From Wolfiporia cocos (Eukaryota; Basidiomycota; Agaricomycetes; Polyporales; Phaeolaceae): a DNA stretch of 64,000 nucleotides. The notes beneath the pieces are model-generated. The model worked only from the letters and a program-made list of their open reading frames with translations. It was not told the DNA's origin and did not search any database. The translations under genes were made by a program, and so were the position numbers. Positions 38,424 to 51,100 of this stretch are shown here, piece by piece (the first letter of the stretch is position 1; every line of letters starts with the position of its first letter). The stretch lies in NCBI GenBank assembly GCA_029448655.1, contig JACCLO010000016.1, positions 186,001 to 250,000 on the forward strand, read 5' to 3'.

Positions 38424-39409
38424 TGACACAAGCACAACCTCAGACACACACCGGGGGAAGGGGGATCGCGTGAAAGCGCCTTCCTGGTCCGGGCATCTAA
38501 GGCTGAAATGGCCAAGACAAGTCTGAGGTTCGCTCAAGACTGTCTGGCGTTTATATACTCCTACATATGTTTGTACATGTTATGGCACCTCGACGCTGAG
38601 GTAATCTACGTGCTACATGGTGGCCAGTAAGGGCATCGGAGCGTGAGCGCTGGTACAGCTAGGGGAGCGCTGGAGGTCCATGGCAACATAGCGGGATAGG
38701 CCCGATCTGTGGTTCTCGTTGATCGAGGGTTTGCCGGTAATGGCGGGGTTCTATGTCCGTGATCGGGGCGTCTGCCGACCAGGTTCCCAAGGATTGGTAC
38801 TGAGGGGAAGGCATGTGGCGGCCCAGGTTCCCACGTGCTGGTACTGAAGGATGACGTCTGCCGGGACTGTGGACTGGCCGGTACGGGCCGTGCGTGATGT
38901 AGGGTGATCAAGCATGATCGGCTGCGATCGGTACGTAGAGTCCTGTGACTGCTAGGGTTCTCAGTCGTACAGGTGCTGCCCTGAGGTCGGTGTTCCTCGT
39001 AGACTAGGGTAGCTGGGGTTTAAGGCCTCCCATGGGCCTTAGTCCATATAGCACATAGTCCGTGCCGGTAATGGCGTGAGTCCTTGGTCGGTAATGACCA
39101 GGTGGCCAGTAATGGTGTTGGTTCGTGGAGACGGGAGGCGTAGGGTTTGGTTGGTTGGGTGGACAGAGTCCTAGCCATGAGTCTGGATGGTCGTGACTAG
39201 ATGAGGTATGGTTCAAGTAGCAGGGGGTTGGTCTGGTTAGGTGCTACTGGGCTCATCGTAGTTGGTCGGGGTCACGTGACTGCTATGGGCTTTATGTTGG
39301 ACTGGACGTGGGGTCTGGGACTAGGGTTCTTAGGCGTGGCTGGTGATGCTGTTAGCTAGTGCCCGTAGTGGTACGTGCATAGGGCTTGGTTCTAGCTGAG
39401 GCATTGTCA
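38424..39409 (-). repeat. LTR-like fragment related to the 36250-36633 LTR
   Basis: Begins TGACACAAGC and shares the GCGTGAAAGCG ... CAAGACAAGTCTGAGG ... TTTATATACTCC order with the inverted LTR at 36250, then diverges. The right end (ATTGTCA) is tentative. Confidence 0.4.
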
Positions 39410-40050
39410 CAAACTTTCTCTACGCAGGTTTAGACTCCCTCGCTATAGGATGCACAGGCGGCGCTAGGCGTACGTCGCCCCTCTGCACTGTAGTTACCTC
39501 CACGTCAGCTCCCAGAGTATGTAGGTCACCTGACTGTTAAGGTTAGCGCTGTAGGGTAGCGCGCGCCTCAGGTACTCACGTTACGGTCACATCCATGTAT
39601 CACATGTATCGCTTACGTACTTACTTACCTCAGCCGTTAGGGCGGTGCTGCGCACAGGCCAGCACTTAAGGGTAGACACGTCCGCGCCATCTCCCATGTA
39701 TATAAGATACGCCAGGATGGGGCTTACTCCCCATCCTTGAGATTCTCGGCAATGCCATAGTGCCTTACTTGCTTAACGCTGTGTGACTTGCTGGCCCGGG
39801 GCCCGTATCACGTCTTCCTTGTCTGCGAGGCTCCTTGCTAAGTCGGCGCATGTCATGAACCACATGTGCCTCTGCGCTCACCGCTGGTAAGGCGTCTTGT
39901 AGCCTCGAATGAAGGCCTGTATGGATCCCCCTGAGCCCAGGGGTCGCACAGACAGTAAGTCTGTGTCAGGCATCGGGTTTCCAGCCTTGGGGGTGCTCTC
40001 GATGATCGGAAAAGGTACTGTGCCTAAAGACTTGAAATTGGCGTGTGACA
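39410..40050. other. Repeat-derived sequence, unresolved
   Basis: From TGTCACAAACTTTC (39405) to GGCGTGTGACA (about 40049) the ends look like another LTR, with a TATATAAGATACG promoter-like block near 39699. No coding sequence is seen. Confidence 0.3.
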
Positions 40051-40150
40051 TCCTTGCAGTAGTGAAAGGCCTCAGGTGAGGTCCTCACAATAGCAAAGGC
40101 CCTCAGGTGAAGTCCTCACAATAGCATGAGCCTCAGGTGAGGTCCTTGCA
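40051..40150. repeat. 30-bp repeat array, copy 3
   Basis: About three units of CCTCAGGTGAGGTCCTCACAATAGCAAAGG type. Confidence 0.65.
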
Positions 40151-40699
40151 GGAACCCGTCCCCTGGGTGCTTGCTATTGCAAGGACCTGCTACTATAAGG
40201 GGGTTGTACATGAGTATACTGGTCCAGCTACAGTTACAGGACCTGCTTGGTATATCTATGTAGATACTAGTAGATCTACGGTCTCACACTTTGCTGATGA
40301 AGTGTTACAGATATGACAAAACATGTTGCCCGATCAAGTAAGTGATTTACTAAATTGGACGAGAACTGCCTGCATCATAAACATTACTCCAGACATCGCC
40401 TCGTGGAAGCTATTCTGCCGCATCGGTCACTCTTAAGACCAACAGTGCTGCATGCGTGCTATTTCCACATTTACTATGTGCTGAACAGAGTTGCAGACTA
40501 GCATATAATGTGAGCTTGCAGCCTTGTATGTAGACTGTTGGCATGGTCCATATACTGTCAATGTGAGAGATTCCTTGCAAGTATCGATGCCTCCTTTTCT
40601 TCAATGTATTTGGTTCTGATAGTGGCTATAACTGACCTGTAGTATATAACCCACCACTAACGTAGCGAGAACAGATTCACATCATTTTGTTTCAAGGGA
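40151..40699. other. No gene seen
   Basis: AT-richer spacer without a supported open frame or recognised repeat. Confidence 0.4.
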
Positions 40700-40884
40700 T
40701 TTCAGTCAATTAATTCTAATCTGCCAACTGCCCTTCGCTTAAGAAATTGCAGTTGCGAGCTAGGTTTGCATGCAGATTAATCTACTGTGACAATAAAATG
40801 GTACATTCAGGATTCAAACCAAGGACTTTAGCACAGATGAGAATAAGAGCATCGCAGCATACATTAGCCAACTGAGCTACAGTG
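40700..40884 (-). repeat. tRNA-derived SINE-like repeat, copy 1 (inverted)
   Basis: Reverse complement of 41179-41383, minus a short ATTAATCTGC palindrome insert. On the minus strand it has TAGCTCAGTTGG (A-box-like) and GGTTTGAATCC (B-box-like). Confidence 0.65.
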
Positions 40885-41178
40885 CAACTAGTGTCTGCCC
40901 CATTTTAAGCAATATATAGAGTATTTTGTAAACTTCATTTTCACAGTTTAGCATCTTCCATAACACAAATACAAATGAATCTGCCTCTAAAGACCTGTGA
41001 TTCCAGTGTACTCAGCTTTCCCATGGTGAGTTGCTCCAGGTCAAGCATAGTAAATCAAGCTACCTCTATCATTGATTTCTTTATGCTTGTTGTAGCAGTT
41101 AGTTGCCTTGATGATTTGCGGAAATTGTGTGTAAAATTTGTGTTATATATATTTTGATTGGTCAAGGGTAACTGTTGC

Positions 41179-41383
41179 CACTATGGCTCAGTTGGCTAAT
41201 TATGCTGCAATGCTCTTATTCTCATCTGTGCTAAGGTCCTTGGTTCGAATCCTGAATGTACCATTTTATTGTCACAGTAGATTAATCTGCTGCAGCTAGC
41301 AGATTAATCTGCGTGCAAACCTAGCTCACAACTGCAATTTCTTAAGCAAAGGGCAGTTGGCAGATTAAGATAATTGACTGAAA
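41179..41383 (+). repeat. tRNA-derived SINE-like repeat, copy 2
   Basis: Contains TGGCTCAGTTGG (A box, 41184-41195) and GGTTCGAATCC (B box, 41242-41252), the RNA polymerase III internal promoter pair of tRNA genes. A non-tRNA 3' body with CAGATTAATCTGC palindromes follows. I could not fold a complete tRNA cloverleaf, so a tRNA-derived SINE or tRNA-like repeat is favoured over a working tRNA. Confidence 0.6.
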
Positions 41384-42223
41384 CTCTACTTGTTTCGTGT
41401 GCTCTCTGTGGAGCTCAGCTAGGGCTATGATTATACACATAGATACATAAGTGGAAGTGTGTCTTGAATCCTACCCTCATTAATGCTGCCATTGATGCAG
41501 CAATAATAGAGACGTTGCACAGCAATATACAACAATATTCAGCCATAGGCTATCGTAGCAATAGCAATAGGACGGACTTTTAATTCCTTCTAAGAGGCAT
41601 AGGTCGGGGCTTGAAATGAGCTTACTGACGCGATGAGAAAGTTACAGCAACGGAAAGCTGGTGGCATTGGGATAATGCCATAGCACTACAGCATAGTTTT
41701 CTGGACCTGTATAATTGTAGCCTGATACAGCCGCATCTCTAGACAGCGTATCACAGATTGTGCCCAGTCACACATCAGCAAACTAAGCAATCCGTGGCTG
41801 AGTGCATCTAATCTCGAGAACAATGCGAGGGTCAGTGCCGAAAGGCAGTATCCCGGAAGCGATAACATGGCCTCCTATGTGATTACTTGTAGCACGAGAT
41901 ATCATGCTTTGTTGGAAACATGCCGGATTGGGTATAACAGCGGTGGTGATTTACACATATGGGAGTATAGAACTTTGAGTATGCGAGATAGACAGGATGT
42001 CACGTTCCATGGTGATGGGCAGAACTGCTCTGGTCACCGGGCAGAAGTCGAGAGAAAAGTACCGCAGGCATCAGGATGAGGGTTCGCGAGAGATTTGGAT
42101 TGAGTTCGCATTCACACGTCCAGGTCTACGGAGCAAGGGCATCTTCATATTGATTGTCAGCATTGTACACACAAAGCTAGAAAAATGGTTTCATTCGTAC
42201 AGACGTGCATATCATCCGTTCAT
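41384..42223. other. Repeat-bearing spacer
   Basis: No supported gene. The block at about 41518-41605 (CAGCAATAT ... CAGCCATAGGCTATCG ... CAATAGGACGGACTT) recurs at about 42378-42460 inside the TIR element. CATTGGGATA ... CACTACA recurs as well, so a related copy or fragment lies here. Confidence 0.5.
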
Positions 42224-43030
42224 TATGACGTTCGGATTGTACATTTAATCAGCAATATTTAGAATGCAGCGCTGCAAATATAAAATGCAGCGCTGCAATA
42301 CAAAAATTCGGCGCAGCAATATTGTACGCTGTACAGCAATATATTTTAGCAGCGCAGCAATATAAGAAATGTTGTGCAGCAATATTCAGCCATAGGCTAT
42401 CGCAATAATAGCAATAGGACGGACTTGCAATCCCTTTTAAGAGGCGTAAGTCGGGGTTTAGCATTGGGATAGCACCGTAGCACTACAACATATCTTTGCA
42501 AACTTGTACAACTGTCGCCTCGATTATAACCTCTTCTTTCAGTAGCTTACTCCTCTGCTCCTCCATTCCGCACAGCTCTTGCCATGCGAGCTCACATCAC
42601 CTACCGGTGGCGGGACCGTCTCGCATCGGCAATTGTGCCAGTTCATAGTCAAAGCAAGAGAAGGTGCCCCCATTCTTTTCTAATGACTTGATGCGAGTGG
42701 GAAAAAAATCCGTGGGAGCAGGACTAGCTATCAAATGGGGAGTACTGGTACTTGGAGATTATGCTTTAGTGTAATCGATGCAGTCCAGTTGAACTCTGAC
42801 CGTCGAACTTAACGTAGATACAATCTCCGACTCAAATCTATAGCTGCGATAAGCCCATTGCTGCATCCTTATATTGCTGCGTAGCGTATTATATTGCTGC
42901 GCTGCTAAAATATATTGCTGTACAGCGTACAATATTGCTGCGCCGAATTTTTGTATTGCAGCGCTGCATTTTATATTTGCAGCGCTGCATTCTAAATATT
43001 GCTGATTAAATGTACAATCCGAACGTCATA
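42224..43030. mobile_element. 807-bp element with 142-bp terminal inverted repeats
   Basis: 42224-42365 and 42889-43030 are reverse complements over 142 bp with no mismatch seen. They start TATGACGTTCGGATTG and contain several GCAGCGCTGC and GCAGCAATAT palindromic words. The core has no transposase frame, so this is a non-autonomous DNA element or MITE. Flanking CAT on both sides (42221-42223, 43031-43033) could be a 3-bp target duplication. Its right end is 11 bp from the stop codon of the PHD gene. Confidence 0.75.
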
Positions 43031-43041
43031 CATAGCAATGG

Positions 43042-44846
43042 TCATCGATCATCAATATGAAGCAGACGGGCTCTATCGGTCTCAGACAAAATGCTGAAGT
43101 TGAACATCGTCTTTTCCTGCTTGCGCCGTGCCTTCGCAGTCAGATAATATGCGACTGCTTTTCTCCTCTCCTTGAGACCTCTGCCATGATGGCAACGGCG
43201 GCTCTTCCAACTGAGAATGCGGTCGACTTCGTCGCGCCGTCCATTCTCCACGGTCGCGAACCGATCCCTCAGCCAATCAAAGAGAACCCCCGGCACCTTG
43301 TTCTCCTTCACGTTAACACGTCGCCCATGCTGTGAAGCACCACCGCGTTCAGCAGTACCCGCGCCGGCTCTTTGTGCGTCTCGACGCATCGGGACACTTA
43401 GCTCGGGCGCAGGCGTTTTGTACATGTCCTCAATGTCATGAGGATCAACGTCCATTTCCGCGAAATCATGTTCGATGGCAGAGACATCGTAATTCTCTGG
43501 CGCATGGCGACTCGAGGTCGCCTCAGAATTGGCGTCTCCGGATGGATATCGACTGGCCTTGCTCCTGCTGGTTCGAGCGGAGCTGTATGAGTATTCCAAT
43601 GGAGGAGGTCCTTCTAGTTTCCCAGCTGCTCGCAGCTCTGATACAAGGGCTCGGATATTGGGCATAGCCTCTTTACCCTTAGCGACCGACGATTGTTGAG
43701 GCGGCTGTTCGGATGGCGAAGGAAGTAAAGCGAGGTGGTGCGATCGGGAGGGGGGCGATGCTGACAATGTATCCAGCATACTATGCGACGATCGATCACC
43801 CGATCGGGGAAATTCTGATATTGCAGTGACGTATGACGAGCAAGATTCTGAGCGAGAAAGAGCAGGAGACGGCTCAGAAGAGTACATCGGAGGTGTGAAA
43901 GGCCCAGGACGCTAGGGATTACCAGTTGTAAAATTATTTGGTGAACGAGCTGTATATACACGGATGACTAACCTGAAATGCATGAGATTTGGAAGAGACC
44001 AATTGACTTGGTCCTGCAACATCCCGAGAAGTTGACTCACTTGGCTGTTTTCTTCCCAAGCTTGGCGATCGAGGTATTTTGGAGGCAGCAGCAATGGAGA
44101 CAAAGGCCTCTTTTCCCGCTGTTATAGCTACGTTCGTCTTCAAATTGTTCAGGGAGTCAATGATCTCATGATGAGCGTTTAGAGCCTTTTGGGTGTCAGC
44201 GTTCGTCACGATGTTGCAGTTAGGCTGCGAGCACTGCGCCATTTGTTTCATAGGCGCCGAGTTTGAACATAACGATGCTTGCGGCTTTGACGACATATCC
44301 ACCAGACTGGTAGGTTCACGCGATGACGGTGATTCAGAGACTGCAGCAAGAGTAACAACTGTATTTGACAACGGCCGGCTCGTAGCTATACGACGCATTA
44401 GTAGGAATGCATTAATAATTGCAATGCATAACTTACGTGGTTCCTTTGGTTCTGCTGGTAGACTGTTTTCAGCTGATAATGCGGGTGTCAAAGAATCTTC
44501 TCCAACATAGAGTTTTGGTGGCGGCATAGAGGTTTCATGTATATTGGCTTGATGGGCTAGATTCGCAGTTTCTGCCGCCGGCCCTTTTTTGGCACAGCGG
44601 CGACAAAGCCACGTTCCAAGGCCATCTGCAGATTGACCGTTTAGGTCTGCTTGAATGCGTTCCAGAACTTCTTGCTCTGTCACAGGAGGGATATGGCACG
44701 CTGATCAGGAATTAGAGCTGTAGCCTCAGCTGTGGTCAAGCGAACGGCGTACGATGATGCCAGGCACGGTGGCATCTACAGCATTTTAGTAGGAAGGCAG
44801 AGGGGCCAGTATTGGTGCCCTTGCATCGCCAGCATTGTAATGACAT
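43042..44846 (-). CDS. PHD-finger protein, four exons
   Basis: Exons 44846-44753, 44700-44437, 44385-43973 and 43911-43042 join in phase to 546 residues. Introns are 52, 51 and 61 nt with GT-AG ends. The spliced N-terminus forms a C4HC3 PHD finger: CWRC, then CCRC, then WHHPCH formed across intron 1, then CRRC. PHD fingers usually read histone H3 tails. The middle is Ser/Pro-rich and low complexity. The C-terminal about 90 residues (VPGVLFDWLRDRF ... FSILSETDRARLL) are basic and helical, with no family I recognise. A nuclear chromatin role is inferred from the finger alone. It is divergent from PLD1, and its 3' UTR must lie in the TIR element. Confidence 0.75.
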
Positions 44847-45135
44847 CGTTGTGAAGTGGAGAGCATAAATACTTGCTAATTTCCTTGCTGATAGGCTTGG
44901 GCGGTGCGTTAAGCGCCGAGCTACAGCGTTAGAGCTCAGCGGAGTTCCAAAAGACTAGACTAACATTGAGCATGACAAGGTCCGGATCTCAATAACTTTA
45001 AGTATAAACTTGAGGTTGCTACGATGACGTCTAAGGTCTAGCACTTGTTAGGTACTTCACCACGAGACACCGCGTAACGCAACTAATATAGCACTCGCCT
45101 AATCGAGCTCACACTCTCTTTCAGCATCAGCCGCC
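44847..45135. promoter_or_regulatory. Shared divergent promoter region
   Basis: The 289 bp between the start codons of the PHD gene and PLD1. A pyrimidine-rich CTCACACTCTCTTTC lies just before the PLD1 ATG. No clear TATA box was found. Confidence 0.45.
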
Positions 45136-48100
45136 ATGGCGAGCATCGCTCGTCCGCCGCACAGCTTCGCAGAAGTTGTTCGCGAGGCAGTCGCGCAGCA
45201 TCGAGCGTCGCACAATAATGAGGGAGGTCCCGAGCACCCTCAGTCACCCCCCATACCGACTTCCAACCAGGCTCATCACTTTACACCTCACGACGGCGAG
45301 CGACATGTAGGCTTTAACGAACAGGATGACGAACCGCCCTCGCCGCTAGGCGCACGCGCGCACCATAGCAGTCACCATAGGCACTCACACTCTGACCGCC
45401 GGTCATCCATTTCAGGCTTCCGACTACCGCCGCCTGATACGCCGTCGGGGCGCACAGGCCCGCCGCGCTCGATCTCTCGCAGCTACTCGTTCTCCATCTC
45501 AAGTATGCAGGCGGACGGGCGCACGCATTCGAAGCAGGCGTCGGAGCCACATGCCGCGCGGATCGAGGAAATTCAGGACGAGGGGCCCGACCGGGATGCG
45601 GACGAGGGCCCCGACAAGAGCGCAGACTTCCCGACGACGACACCCTTCCGGGACGTGCTTGGTTACGAGGACCCTCACCAGCGTGAGCGCGAACGGCACA
45701 AGGCGGAGAAAATGGCGAAGCGGAGGGATAGCGGGACGGCGCACGAGCCATGGAATCCGCTCAAATGGCGATTCGATACGCAAGGACCAGCGCAGCGGCA
45801 GGCTGGAGTAATGTCCGACGATAGTGGTGATACGGATGCGCAGAGTCCGCAAAGCCCACAACTGAGCGAGTCGGACAGCGGACGGATGCAGCCGCGACAC
45901 TCGCGCTCGATGCCGCACATACAGCGCCAAGGCGAGAGCAGGCCGAATGTTGCGCCAAAGTGGAACAGGCTACGTTCGCTGTTGCCCAGCATCGCCAGCC
46001 AGTCCAAGAACCTGGCACCGCAGCCGTCGGCGGTCGTGCCACAATCTGTAAACATCACCGATGAGCTTATGGCGGGTGGTCTTTCTGCGCTGGTTATGCG
46101 ACTCTGGTTTGAACGTGATGAGAAGGACCACAGGAGAGTGCCGATACTGTTTCACCGTCTACGAATACGTGTCAGCGACAGCCTGCATCCACTGCATGGA
46201 CACAAGGCGGTATTTCGCATTGAGTGTGAGTATGCCAATGGTGCCGTGCGCTGGGTCGTATATCGCCAGCTGCGCGAGTTCCTTTCGCTTCATACGCACT
46301 ATGCCCTATCTAATGCCTATCTTCGCAACGTGGAGACTTTGCCTGAGTTTCCTCGCACGAGTACGTTTACTCGCCGCAACGCAACTGCATACATCCACTC
46401 AGAATACCTATAGGTTTGCCATACTTCAAATTCTTGAAAGAAAAAGGGAGGGATGTTGGAAGGGCCGACTTTGCACGTCTGCAACGCGAAGCGTTAGAGA
46501 ATTATTTAATTGGCCTTATTCGCGCGGTGGTTAGTAGGCGGCATCATCTATCCTTCTGAACGTATTGACGGATCGTAATAGATGTGGCATCCTGCTGCTA
46601 ACCGTCTAGCGGGGTTCCTTGAGATCAGCGCTCTCATGATTTCACTCTCGCAATCGGGTGGTGTTCAATACAAAGCCGGATTTCTGAGGCTCGATGCTGT
46701 TGGCAACAAAGGTAGTTTCGGAAGGCGAGGCACTTCGTGGAGAGAGCGGAAGTCCCAGAAGTGGTGCTCGGTTCGGGAGAGCTACCTCGTTGTGCATGAG
46801 GAGATGGGCGAGGTACTGCAACACTCTACCGCTGTCTATGTATGCCGCACTTATGGTCTACCGCTACTCGCACCAGCTTGCTGTATGGGACGTCTTCCTG
46901 ATCGACTCGGAGTTCAAGATTGAGCGGCCAACGAGGTACTACCGGCAGGGCCTGAATATGTTCCACCAGTTTGAGGATGACCATGCCGACGACGAGGATG
47001 CCCATGCGCATCTAAATGGTCACGCTTCGGAGCATGCGTCCGAGCGCCATCACCTCTCGTCGACGATCGGCTCTATCAAGAGCCGCATCTCGCGCACGTT
47101 GCAGGTGAAGCACCCGCACGCTGACGAACATGGGCGGCGCGCACATTCAACAGATGGCCGCGGCGGTGCGAGTACTTCGATCCACCGGACGAGCTCGGCA
47201 TTCTCGCCCGGTCCATCATCCCCGGCCACATCCTCGCGCCCGCTAACGCCGATGCTCGACCCATCAACGCATGTCAACCCGCTCCTGAGCCCGGAAGACC
47301 ACGATGAGCAGCATCAAGAGGCACCAGGGGACCACGATGACAAGAGGAAACGGGAGAACGAAGTCTCGAAACATACGTTCTACATTGAGAACTCGCAAAT
47401 GCGCCTCAAGCTCTTTGCTAAGAATGAGGTAAGTCAGACGATGACCTCTTGTTGAACACTACATTAAACGTGAAATCTCAGCGCCAGATGCTTCAGTGGA
47501 TTGCAGCGCTCGAGAGGGTCGCAGGCGAGTGTCACTACGTAGGCAAGAACAGGTTCGATAGCTTCGCACCGATACGCTTGAATGTTGCTGCACAGTGGCT
47601 TGTCGATGGTGTAAGCAATTGCAGGGCATCACTGGTACAGGACTGATGACTTGGACCATGACAGCGCGACTACTTCTGGAATCTATCCCGTGCGATCCTC
47701 TTGGCGACGGAGTGCATTTATATCCATGACTGGTGGCTGTCACCGGGTTCGTACGCTGTGGCATTTCCAAGCATAAACAACTGTATTTATATTCTACTAG
47801 AACTTCAGCTGCGGCGACCCGGCATGCCAAAATATAGACTGGATAACTTGCTGGAACGTAAGGCGAAAGAGGGCGTTAAAATATACATAATTGTCTAGTG
47901 AGTCCGTCGAACTATTGGGTCGATAATGCCAATAACGGCTGTGTCATTAGCCTGGAGGTGTCTAGCCGAACCACGCCAACGGACAGCAAGTAAGCCTCTC
48001 TTACTCTTCACTCTTTCTTCTCTGATGTTGTCAACCGAAGTTACACCAAGCAGAGACTCTCTGCACTTCATCCTAATATTATGGTACAGCGCTCGCCGTC

Positions 48101-51100
48101 GCACTTCCAGACGGGCACGTTCTATTGGGCGCATGTAAGTATATTAGTTCAATTCTCTCATACTTCCTGACTACTGAACAATCATGATAAGCACGAAAAA
48201 TTATGCGTAATTGATCAAGCTATCGCATTCATGGGCGGGCTGGATGCTTGTTTCGGAAGGGAGGTTTAGCGTTCCATCATAGCCTCCGCGAACCTGATAA
48301 GAAACACAGATGGGATACCCCACAACACGTCCTCGTTGATGATCCTGAGCCTGGACCCGATGGGGCAGAACAGATCTGGCCAGGTGAGACTCTCATCGAT
48401 TAGTCCACCTTCAATTGCTCATTGGTCCCAGGAAAGGACTACAGTAATCCCCGGATCTCGGATTTTCACACGTTGAACAAGCCAGACGAGGATATGTATG
48501 ACCGTACCAAAGTCCCTCGTATGCCTTGGTATGCTACATAACCCGGAAGTCGAATTCTACTAAGGTTCGGTATAAGGCACGATGTAGCAATGCAAGTCGT
48601 TGGCCAGCCAGCGCGCGACCTGGCACGGCACTTTGTGCAAAGGTTCGTTAGACATTCTGTTGACTCATGGTCATATTTGTAACCCAAGCCACAGGTGGAA
48701 TTACTTGTTGAGAATCAAGGTCAGAATTCTATAATACCTCCGTCATCTTGCAAGCATAACCAATGCCGTACGCAGAATCACTCCCGAGCCATGCCGTTTT
48801 TACTTCCGCCTCCAGAGTTCAAACCGGGGGAACTTGCCCGGATGGGGCTGACCGGCACGTGCGAATTACAGATTTGTCGCTCGGCGGGATCATGGTCCTT
48901 GGGCACTCCTGACAGGATTGAACATTCGATACAGAATGCGTATTTGAAAGGTTTGCATGTGTTCAAGCTGTTGGATCATCTTAATGATCCATATTCAGCT
49001 ATTCAGATGTCTGAACATTTCGTTTACATCGAAAACCAGTTCTTCATCACGTCGTAAGCAATATTTGCACCAGAGTATAGCACTTTCATGACCATAATCG
49101 CTCCCAGGACTGTAGTAAATGAGGTGAAGATCGAGAACAAGATCGGAGATGCATTAGTGCATCGCATAATTCGAGCCCACCGCGAGAGAACACCTTGGAA
49201 GTGCTGTGTGGTGATACCTTTAATCCCAGGATTCACCTACCCGGTGGACCATAGTGATGCTAGTGCTGTATGCATCAATCAGTGCTATGCTTTGAGATGG
49301 CTGACTTGAGCCGCGCAGATCCGTATCATTATGGAATGTCAGAATCGAACCATCTGCCGGGGGCCGAACTCGATCTTTGGCCGGCTTAGAAAGGAGGGAA
49401 TAGATGTAGGTCAAGTAAATCGACGATATGTGACGTATCTAACCGATTTTAGCCGGACGAGTATATCACGTTCTTTTCACTGCGAAATTGGGCTAAGTTG
49501 CGCGGAGATATCATAACAACTGAACAGGTTGGTCATTACCCAAAATTGTCGCAATAGACCACACTTATACGCTAATAGGTGTACATTCATGGCAAAGTCT
49601 GTATCGTGGATGATCGCCTTGTCATCATTGGCAGTGCAAATATCAACGAACGTTCTCAGCGAGGCGATCGCGACTCAGAAATCGCTGCTGTGATTCGCGA
49701 TACCGACATGATAGATGGGTGTGGTCACTACCGTCCACTGCCATTGCTATGACTAATGCACCATTGATAGTACGATGGCTGGTAGGCCGTTCGAAGTCGG
49801 TCGATTCGCTCACACTCTGCGTGTTCGACTCATGCGGGAACACATTGGTGTCGACGTTGACGCTATGTACGAAGATGATTTGATGGCATCAGAACCTGCT
49901 GTTCCCGCGGACGATGTTTCACAGTGGGACCCGGCTATGGAAGAGGAGCATGGCAGAGAAACCGGCGTCACCCATATCGGAAGGGGTCAAAGACGCACTG
50001 CGATGGGTAACATGTTTCGCGATACCGTTGATGAAGTCGAACAAGGTGATGCATTGCACCGCCACTCTACCGTTGTAACTGATGCTTGAGCCGTAGCCAT
50101 CCATGGTACGAGCGAGACTGGTAGCAGAGACATTGGAATGGCGCTTCGCGCGACTGGAATCAAAAGCAAAGGCCTTGACATGACTGCTGGCGAGAAAGGT
50201 ATCAAGGAACAGCGTCAGATGTACACGCGGGATGGCGAAAAGGAGCCCGGGTTCCCGAGTTCCGTCATACCCACTCTAGAGGAGAAGATCGTCGCGGAGA
50301 ATTGGCCTCCTTCCAACCAGATTACTGGTAGCTCAATCGGATCGGAAGTTCAGCGCGATAGCGACCTGGATCTACCACCGGAATCACGTACTGAAAACGG
50401 GGAATTGTTTGGCGCTCCCGCGAACGCAGCTCCAGATCCACAACATGATGCTGAATTTCCTCGTGCGCAGGGTGGAAAAGACGATGCAGATGAAGAAGAG
50501 GAGAAGGCGGCCGGTGCTCGTGCCACTCTTCGCAGGCAAGTAGCAGCCAAGCTGGGATCCAAGCCTTGGTCCTTGCCTACACCCACACCAATTGTGGACC
50601 CCAATGGATTCGATGATCCTATATCTAACGAATTCTGGAAGAATGTGTGGGTGGCTTGCGCGGTTCATAACGTGAGTGGTAGTGCTAATTGCCGCGTGCA
50701 ATTGTATTGTGCTGATCGTCTGTTCAGACTGAAATTTTCAGAAAGGTGTTCCATGCCGTTCCCGATGATTTGGTCACTACATGGAAACAGTACAAGGAAT
50801 TCGTCGTCCATCACGAACGTCTCAATCTACCAGTAAGCTTTATTTCTAACCAATACTGCCCTTTTCTTCACATCTCTTCTAGGTGAAAGATCAAGGTTCT
50901 CGCGACCCTCTAGCTCGTTTACCATCTGAGGCCGCAGATAACGATGCTCCGGGGCAACCTCATACAGCCGAGAATACCATTCATGCAGCTGATTACGCAT
51001 TCGGAGCAGCCACAGGTAGGGAACATGCCGCTGAGCCTCCTGATAGGTATTCTTCGACTCCAACGCCGCCTACACCGCCTCCAACAGGCACCGAGAAGGA

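Noticed and set aside
41163..41290. A functional tRNA gene
   Set aside because: A and B boxes are present, but I could not form matching acceptor and anticodon stems, and two inverted copies share a long non-tRNA body; SINE-like repeat preferred.
45314..46058. Minus-strand frames of 93-145 codons opposite PLD1
   Set aside because: Mirror frames of the GC-rich first exon of PLD1; no independent support.
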